From the NCBI GenBank assembly GCA_022376925.1, contig JAIOJX010000002.1, positions 67,163,001 through 67,227,000 on the forward strand: a stretch of 64,000 nt of DNA. Direction: 5' to 3'. The notes beneath the pieces are model-generated. The model saw nothing but the letters and a program-made list of their open reading frames with translations, ran no database searches and had not been told where the DNA came from. The translations under genes and the position numbers were made by a program. Source of the DNA: Tragulus kanchil. Lineage: Eukaryota > Chordata > Mammalia > Artiodactyla > Tragulidae. This document shows positions 56,963 through 64,000 of the stretch, in pieces; the first letter of the stretch is position 1; the number at the start of each line of letters is the position of its first letter.

Positions 56963-59160
56963 CTAATTTTCAGTGAATTAAAATTTTGTTCTTTCTCTGA
57001 CTCTCTAAATGGGTAAGAATTAAAGTGATTTTCAAACTCATTCTAGGAGGGTGTTCAAGCCAGCTGTACCCAGATTTTTTTGAGAACTATTTATGCCCAT
57101 CCAAATTTGAAATCATCACATTCTGCATTGATTTTGATTAAGAAAACAATCTGCTCAAGCTTTTTAGACAGTTGTCAGCCCAACCACAGTTGGAAATGAA
57201 TATTGTTTTCTGAGTATAGCAGTGAGAACTGTTGAGTGTGCAGTACAGTAGGAAATGATTAAATAATAGACAAAATTCAGTCTTTTTAAAATGTATTTCT
57301 TTTTAATTGAAGGATAATTGCTTTACAGTATTGCATTGATTTTTACAAAGCATCAAACACAAATGAACCATAGGTTTAGAAAGGATACACACAGGTATTG
57401 CACTGGTTATGAAATTCTCATTTTTTTAATTCATTGAAATGCTTTTTCATGTCAGTGTAACTTTTAATACTTCATATTATAATAGTCTAATGATAACTGT
57501 AGTCATTGTACAAATCTTTTTAAACTATAATTATGTTACAAACTCTAATAAATTAAGTAGATTATAGAATAGACTCATTTCTTTGTATGTCTAGTACTTA
57601 TCATAGTATCTGACATAAAAAGAAATCCAAAGTCCATTCCTGAATGGGTGAAACATGGCATTTGACTCCGAATTATGATAAAAATTTTAAATATCCGCTT
57701 GAGAGATGATTCCCATGAATTAATCATCAGTAATGGAATGCCTGCTATCAACCAAATACTGGAGATACTGTGGGGAATAAACCAGACAGGGTCTCCAATC
57801 CCTGTATCCAAGAAGCATATTTGTGTTGCTAAGGAGATGAGCATTCTCCATAAATCCTAGCTTGTCTTTTCTATCAAGAAGGCAATCAGTCTCACCAGAA
57901 TTTTCTTAAATCACAACTAGACACAACAGCACAGAATTGTAGTAAAATCAGTAATAACCACAACCTTACTCCTACACCTCCTCTTTGTCTTTGCTCTAGT
58001 TATACTGGTCATCTTTTGTCTTTGGACTCCTAAGCACTTTCCATTCTTAGGGATGTTGTCTAATTTTCAGTGAATTAAAATTTTGTTCTTTCTCTGACTC
58101 TCTAAATGGGTAAGAATTAAAGTGATTTTCAAACTCATTCTAGGAGGGTGTTCAAGCCAGCTGTACCCAGATTTTTTTGAGAACTATTTATGCCCATCCA
58201 AATTTGAAATCATCACATTCTGCATTGATTTTGATTAAGAAAACAATCTGCTCAAGCTTTTTAGACAGTTGTCAGCCCAACCACAGTTGGAAATGAATAT
58301 TGTTTTCTGAGTATAGCAGTGAGAACTGTTGAGTGTGCAGTACAGTAGGAAATGATTAAATAATAGACAAAATTCAGTCTTTTTAAAATGTATTTCTTTT
58401 TAATTGAAGGATAATTGCTTTACAGTATTGCATTGATTTTTACAAAGCATCAAACACAAATGAACCATAGGTTTAGAAAGGATACACACAGGTATTGCAC
58501 TGGTTATGAAATTCTCATTTTTTTAATTCATTGAAATGCTTTTTCATGTCAGTGTAACTTTTAATACTTCATATTATAATAGTCTAATGATAACTGTAGT
58601 CATTGTACAAATCTTTTTAAACTATAATTATGTTACAAACTCTAATAAATTAAGTAGATTATAGAATAGACTCATTTCTTTGTATGTCTAGTACTTATCA
58701 TAGTATCTGACATAAAAAGAAATCCAAAGTCCATTCCTGAATGGGTGAAACATGGCATTTGACTCCGAATTATGATAAAAATTTTAAATATCCGCTTGAG
58801 AGATGATTCCCATGAATTAATCATCAGTAATGGAATGCCTGCTATCAACCAAATACTGGAGATACTGTGGGGAATAAACCAGACAGGGTCTCCAATCCCT
58901 GTATCCAAGAAGCATATTTGTGTTGCTAAGGAGATGAGCATTCTCCATAAATCCTAGCTTGTCTTTTCTATCAAGAAGGCAATCAGTCTCACCAGAATTT
59001 TCTTAAATCACAACTAGACACAACAGCACAGAATTGTAGTAAAATCAGTAATAACCACAACCTTACTCCTACACCTCCTCTTTGTCTTTGCTCTAGTTAT
59101 ACTGGTCATCTTTTTGTCTTTGGACTCCCTAAGCACTTTCCATTCTTAGGGATGTTGTCT
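56963..59160. repeat. Tandem duplication 14: 2 copies, period 1097 bp
   Basis: Copy A is 56963-58059 and copy B 58060-59160. Differences noticed are run-length only, near the right end ('catcttttgtc' against 'catctttttgtc', 'ggactcctaagc' against 'ggactccctaagc'). Both hold an L1 3' UTR scrap and the left part of an L2. Confidence 0.95.
57285..57385 (-). mobile_element. L1 3' UTR scrap (copy B at about 58382-58482)
   Basis: 'tttttaattgaaggataatt' and 'gctttacagtattgcattga' are the start of the reverse L1 3' UTR module seen complete at 60566-60800. Confidence 0.65.
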
Positions 59161-59480
59161 TTCCTCTTCCATCTAACTGGAACATTCTATCTCACATCTT
59201 TTTTGCTCAGAATTTGGGTTGAATATCATCTACTTAGACAAGTCTTTCCTGTTTTCTCCTCCCAGGCTCAACTGGTCATCTCCATCCCAGTCACTCTATC
59301 ACATTAAACTCTTTTATTTTCTTCCAAGCAATGATGAATTTTTGAAATTATATTGTTTACTTATAGGTTCACTTATCATTTCCTCCATATAGTATATAAA
59401 TTCTAAGAAAGCAAAAATGTTTCATTATAGCAAATCTGTCTTGTTCACTACTGTTTTCCAGTGCATAAAAAAAAATAACC
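58797..59480 (+). repeat. L2 LINE 3' part
   Basis: 'tactggagatactgtgggga' and 'ataaaccagacagggtctcc' followed by 'cctcccaggctcaactggtc'-type and 'atagtatataaattctaaga' segments give an L2-like order. The left part is also present at 57700-58055 through duplication 14; only this copy continues to the right end. Confidence 0.55.
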
Positions 59481-59599
59481 CATCAATTTTACATAAACAA
59501 TTAAGAAAACATTTTTTTTTCTGTTTTGAATGATAGCTATGTGCCTGACACTGGAAATGCAGAATTCAAGAGGACAAAATACTAGTTATTTTTTTTTTT

Positions 59600-59752
59600 A
59601 ACAATTTTTTTTCCCTCTAAGTCATTGTTTATTTTTCATCCATCTTTATTCTTTGGCATGTGTGGACCTCCCATAGTAGTGGCCTCTCTTGTCGTGCTGG
59701 CTCATAATTGAACATACCTGCCCAGCCGTTCCTCGGCATGTGAGACCTTCCC
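59600..59752 (-). mobile_element. CHR-2-like SINE, body and tail only (arm 1 of an inverted pair)
   Basis: Reverse body: 'tttttcatccatctttattc', 'tttggcatgtgtggacctcc', 'agtggcctctcttgtcg', 'tcctcggcatgtgagacctt'. The tRNA-like head is missing; a forward SINE starts immediately at 59754. Confidence 0.85.
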
Positions 59753-59753
59753 T

Positions 59754-60030
59754 GTGGCTCCCCTGGTGGTTCACTGGGTAGAGAGTCTGCCTTGCAGTAC
59801 AAGGGGCACGGGTTCGATCTCTGGCCTGGGAAGATCCCACGTGCTGAGGAATGGTTGGGCCGGTATGTCCATTAGGAGCCAGTGGTCTGGAGTGCATGTG
59901 CCCAGAGCCGGTGCTCTGCGATGAGAGAGGCCACTGTGTGGGAGGTCCACACATGCCAAAGAATAAAGATGGATAAAAATTAATAAATAAAAATCCAATA
60001 AAATAGGCAAAAATTTAAAAAAAAGAAAAT
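59754..60030 (+). mobile_element. CHR-2-like SINE (arm 2 of an inverted pair)
   Basis: Head 'ggctcccctggtggttcact', B box 'gggttcgatctctgg', body 'gtgcatgtgcccagagccgg', 'tgggaggtccacacatgcca', tail 'aaaatccaataaaataggc'. It shares the unusual variants 'ggtcc' and 'atgcc' with arm 1. Confidence 0.88.
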
Positions 60031-60565
60031 AATTAAAATTAAAACATGTTCAAATAGTAAAGAAAGATATGGAAAGAAAAATGAAAGTCCCACCCCCTGC
60101 ACCCCACCCCCATCTCAGTGTCCCAGGAATTTAACCTTTAACTTTCAAATATTTCTATTTTAAATGTTACTCCTGGGGCTCTAGTAACATATTTATAGTT
60201 CTTGATTTATCTTGGTGAAACAATATCTCACCATAGAAGATGAGAAATTGGTGTATAGTTGTCCCCAGTCCCCTGGCATTTAGTTCCCAAACCACCCCCA
60301 CCTCACATCAAAACTTGAGACTCAAGTCCTTTATATGGAATGATGTAATTTATGTACATCCTCCGAAATGTTTAAAATCACCTCTAGATTACTTATACCT
60401 TGTTGAATTAAGGCAAATTCAAGTTTTGCTCTTTTGGAACTTTCTAGAATTATTTTTTGGGAATTTTTTTCATCTTTGGTTGGCTGAATCCTTGGATACA
60501 GATGTATGGATACAAAGGGTAACAGTACTTTCTCTACATCTCCTTCTTTATGTTCCATTTCTTCT
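60031..60565. other. Unassigned DNA, no gene recognised
   Basis: No recognised repeat. The 110-codon frame at 60240-60572 (+) runs into the L1 3' UTR and has no domain. Confidence 0.45.
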
Positions 60566-60800
60566 TTTTTAAATTTACTTTTTTAATTGAAGGATAACTG
60601 CTTTACAGAATATTTTGTTTTCTGTCAAATATCAGCATGAATAAGCCATAAGTATACATATGTCCCCACCCTCTTGAACCTTACTCCCATCTCCCTCCCC
60701 ATCTCACCCTTCCAAATTGCCACAGAGCCCCTGTTTGGGTTCCCTGAATCATACAGCAAATTTCCACTGGTTATCTATTTTACATGTGGTGATGTAAGTT
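60566..60800 (-). mobile_element. L1 LINE 3' UTR
   Basis: Best-preserved reverse L1 3' UTR here: 'tttttaattgaaggataact', 'atatcagcatgaataagcca', 'cccatctccctccccatctc', 'gcaaatttccactggttatc'. No adjoining ORF2. Confidence 0.82.
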
Positions 60801-61167
60801 ACTACTACTTTACTACTCATGGTTACCTTTCATTGATGCAACTAGATATTATCTAATTATGACAGTTATCAAAAATTGGGCAATTAACTCTCCTACAGTT
60901 TGTCAAAATTTCTTCTCAACTCTACTTTTCATAGTTTTTGTCACTGCTTCTTCATTAACAAGGTTGTATTATTTACAGTCTGTAGATTGATTCTACTACT
61001 TTAACCACCATTTGTGAAACTATTGTTCTGTGAATTTTCTCTTCTTTTGTGTGTGTGAATTATCTCAACTATGTAGTATGCTTGCATAGAGGAGAAACCC
61101 TAAACCAACACCACTATCCATGTGTACCTCTAAGGATAATGTTGTAAGAGTAGAGTTCATATAAATT
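60801..61167. other. Unassigned AT-rich DNA
   Basis: Nothing recognised. Confidence 0.4.
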
Positions 61168-61587
61168 CTCTTACATCTATCAATTGTTCTAAATTACATC
61201 ACATTTTAGTTAACTTAATATTTGGATCATTATTTTCACATACATGTTATTTTTCCTTGACTTTCTAATTGTTTTTCTTCTCATTGGCTGAAGAAGTATT
61301 TCACTTTATTATGTTTTTAAAAGTTTCTAGATTCTGAAGTACAGTTGCCTAGTGGAGTATACTTTATCCTGAAAATATGATTCCTAAAGCCTTCTGACTT
61401 GCTGTTGTTATATGAATTTATTCATTTCTAACTGCGGTACCATAATTCTGGGATTCTGGGCTTGATTTTCATTATATTATGATTTAGTTCCACTACTTTT
61501 TAAAATTTTTTACTTTTTAATAGCTTTCTTGATCTTGCATCGCTAATTTTATTCTGCCTATGTATATCTTAAAGGTTCTTTTTTGGG

Positions 61588-61875
61588 AAATGAGAAATGG
61601 GGGCTTCCCTGTTACAATGGTAAAGAGTCTGCCTTGCAGTGCAAGAGGCACTGGTTTGATCCCTGGCCCGGGAAGATCCCATGTGCCACAGAGTGGCTGG
61701 ACCGGTGTGTCCAGTTAGGAGCTGGCACTCTGGAGCGCATGTTCCCAGAGCCCGTGCTCTGCAACGAGAGAGGCCACTGCAATGGGAGGCCCACACAGGC
61801 CAAAGAATAAAGATGGATGAAAGTAAATAAAGAAAAGAGGCCAACATTTAAAAAATAAAAAAAATGAGAAATGGG
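61588..61875 (+). mobile_element. CHR-2-like SINE, 14-bp TSD (copy A of duplication 15)
   Basis: Direct repeats 'aaatgagaaatggg' at 61588-61601 and 61862-61875. Head 'ggcttccctgttacaatggt' has lost part of the A-box region; B box 'ggtttgatccc'; body 'gctggcactctggagcgcat', 'cagagcccgtgctctgcaac'. Confidence 0.92.
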
Positions 61876-62182
61876 ATATAAATTTTTCAGTGCATCCATA
61901 TATGAAAATTACTTCATTTTGGTCATACTTGACTGATAAACTTGTTAGTAAAAAATGTTATGCTCCAAATCATTTTTCACAACTCTAAAGATATCTTCCC
62001 TTTGGCTTCTAGCATCCATTATTGCTCATTGGAACATCTGATCCTGATCTTACTGATTTCATAAGTAATTATTTTTGTAAGAAATTTTATCCTAAAAGTT
62101 TAAAATTTTCACCAGAATATAAACAATTTTAGATTTTTTTTCCTTCTTTCCATTTACTATTCTTGATCCACAATTGTTTACT

Positions 62183-62275
62183 CACAATTCATGTCCAACT
62201 CTTTTGTGTCCCCATGGACACATGTCCTCTGGTCAATGGATTTTCAGGCAAGACTACTGAAGTGGGTTACTATTT
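62183..62275 (-). mobile_element. Bov-tA SINE, cut by the duplication junction
   Basis: 'cacaattcatgtccaactct', 'tttgtgtccccatggacaca', 'ttttcaggcaagactactga', then stops at the copy A/B junction. Confidence 0.8.
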
Positions 62276-62712
62276 TTAAAAAACTCTTACATCTATCAAT
62301 TGTTCTAAATTACATCACATTTTAGTTAACTTAATATTTGGATCATTATTTTCACATACATGTTATTTTTCCTTGACTTTCTAATTGTTTTTCTTCTCAT
62401 TGGCTGAAGAAGTATTTCACTTTATTATGTTTTTAAAAGTTTCTAGATTCTGAAGTACAGTTGCCTAGTGGAGTATACTTTATCCTGAAAATATGATTCC
62501 TAAAGCCTTCTGACTTGCTGTTGTTATATGAATTTATTCATTTCTAACTGCGGTACCATAATTCTGGGATTCTGGGCTTGATTTTCATTATATTATGATT
62601 TAGTTCCACTACTTTTTAAAATTTTTTACTTTTTAATAGCTTTCTTGATCTTGCATCGCTAATTTTATTCTGCCTATGTATATCTTAAAGGTTCTTTTTT
62701 TTGGGGGGGGGG

Positions 62713-63000
62713 AAATGAGAAATGGGGGCTTCCCTGTTACAATGGTAAAGAGTCTGCCTTGCAGTGCAAGAGGCACTGGTTTGATCCCTGGCCCGGGAAG
62801 ATCCCATGTGCCACAGAGTGGCTGGACCGGTGTGTCCAGTTAGGAGCTGGCACTCTGGAGCGCATGTTCCCAGAGCCCGTGCTCTGCAACGAGAGAGGCC
62901 ACTGCAATGGGAGGCCCACACAGGCCAAAGAATAAAGATGGATGAAAGTAAATAAAGAAAAGAGGCCAACATTTAAAAAATAAAAAAAATGAGAAATGGG
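62713..63000 (+). mobile_element. Same SINE, copy B of duplication 15
   Basis: Equivalent to 61588-61875 with TSD at 62713-62726 and 62987-63000, including the same head deletion. Confidence 0.92.
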
Positions 63001-63307
63001 ATATAAATTTTTCAGTGCATCCATATATGAAAATTACTTCATTTTGGTCATACTTGACTGATAAACTTGTTAGTAAAAAATGTTATGCTCCAAATCATTT
63101 TTCACAACTCTAAAGATATCTTCCCTTTGGCTTCTAGCATCCATTATTGCTCATTGGAACATCTGATCCTGATCTTACTGATTTCATAAGTAATTATTTT
63201 TGTAAGAAATTTTATCCTAAAAGTTTAAAATTTTCACCAGAATATAAACAATTTTAGATTTTTTTTCCTTCTTTCCATTTACTATTCTTGATCCACAATT
63301 GTTTACT

Positions 63308-63502
63308 CACAATTCATGTCCAACTCTTTTGTGTCCCCATGGACACATGTCCTCTGGTCAATGGATTTTCAGGCAAGACTACTGAAGTGGGTTACTATTT
63401 CCTTCTCCAGTGAATCTTCCCTATCTAGGTATCAAATTCCTGTCTCTTTGTCTTCTGATTGGCAGGGGAATTCTTTACCACTGAGCTACCCAGGAAACCC
63501 CA
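63308..63502 (-). mobile_element. Bov-tA SINE, complete
   Basis: Same start as 62183, then 'atttccttctccagtgaatc', 'attctttaccactgagctac', 'ccaggaaacccc', i.e. through to the SINE 5' end. Confidence 0.88.
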
Positions 63503-64000
63503 CAGTAGAGACTTTCAGTTTGAAGATTAAAAGCTATATTTAATTGGGAATTTTTAAAATTTCTTATTTCCTACCATTCATTATCTCTGTCCTTATCCCT
63601 ATGCCTTAGTTCTTACTACAAAGATTTTGTAAGGAGCAAGCAAGTTGGTTTGAGACCCTCACAATTAACCAAAGACAAAAACAACCCTAATTCTAGATCT
63701 ATTGTGTAGATCTAAATTCATCTTAGATCTGCTCTCTTTTCCCAAATTCTGACGAACATCTTGGAGCCTACCTTGGAAAATTGTTGATGTTCTAACTGGA
63801 TGCAAAAGTATCAGCTAATGGCTAGATTGGAAGGGAGAAGCGAAACGGTCCAACGTGTACTTAATTAAACATGATAACTGATTCAAAGTCCAAATAGGAC
63901 TTAGACCTAGAGGCTCTATTTGGGGCTCCTCATGGTCTATACTCTGTAATTCCCTTTGTTCTTGTGTTTCCATTAGAATGATCCATTCAAATTTTTTCTC
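63503..64000. other. Unassigned DNA to the right edge
   Basis: No repeat family or gene recognised. Confidence 0.45.

Larger units (their letters stand above)
61168..63400. repeat. Tandem duplication 15: 2 copies, period 1116-1125 bp
   Basis: Copy A is 61168-62283 and copy B 62284-63400. The main difference is a run of ten G at 62703-62712 in copy B where copy A has 'ttttttggg' (61580-61587). A complete SINE with TSD is copied. A reverse Bov-tA is cut by the end of copy A and complete only in and after copy B. The unassigned part at about 61900-62150 may be very old LINE DNA. Confidence 0.95.

Noticed and set aside
60240..60572. 110-codon plus-strand frame
   Set aside because: No family resemblance, and it runs into an L1 3' UTR.
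3378..63400. Regularly sized direct repeats considered as a CRISPR-like or satellite array
   Set aside because: Each pair is a different sequence, units are about 1.1 kb, and the rest of the content is typical mammalian repeat DNA.

Overview
This is a mammalian nuclear window from a ruminant (Cetartiodactyla). It carries a degraded 2.2 kb BovB (RTE) LINE at 34245-36460, a BovB 3' end at 1-163, Bov-tA SINEs, ruminant-type L1 3' UTRs, and a set of younger tRNA-Glu-derived SINEs of CHR-2-like type. BovB together with Bov-tA indicates Ruminantia. Few old BovB/Bov-tA copies beside many younger CHR-like SINEs would suit an early-branching ruminant such as a tragulid better than cattle or sheep, but that placement is an inference.

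I found no protein-coding gene, exon, RNA gene or processed gene copy that I can defend. The open frames lie in SINE bodies, L1 or BovB fragments, or unassigned AT-rich DNA, and none looks like a cellular protein. The window reads as intergenic or deep intronic DNA built of nested transposon layers. The old layer is MIR, L2, L1M and MaLR LTR. The middle layer is L1 3' ends, BovB and Bov-tA. The young layer is the CHR-2-like SINE, mostly with intact 13-15 bp target-site duplications.

The dominant unexplained structure is a set of fifteen head-to-tail, near-identical duplications. Each has a period of about 1.03-1.18 kb, and they fall at fifteen unrelated places between 3.4 and 63.4 kb. The second copies add about 16.5 kb. 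They duplicate whatever lies there (SINEs with their target-site duplications, MIRs, L1 pieces, unique DNA). The periods are alike, the junctions are direct, and mismatches gather next to several junctions. I read them as un-collapsed contig-end overlaps in the assembly, so the real locus is probably about 47-48 kb.

Layout: 0-3.4 kb BovB end, MIR, young SINE, L1 and Bov-tA pieces; 3.4-13.9 kb duplications 1-4 with SINEs; 13.9-18 kb L1, LTR-like, L2 and Bov-tA fragments; 18-20.2 kb duplication 5; 20.7-26 kb SINEs, L1M with a nested LTR, L2, L1; 26-33 kb duplications 6-8; 33.4-36.7 kb SINE, and BovB inside an MaLR LTR; 36.5-42 kb duplications 9-10; 42-49 kb MIRs and duplications 11-12; 49.5-53 kb L1 ORF2 with a nested Bov-tA and duplication 13; 54-60 kb Bov-tAs, duplication 14 with L2, and an inverted SINE pair; 60.5-63.5 kb L1 piece and duplication 15. 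I found no undescribed gene system.
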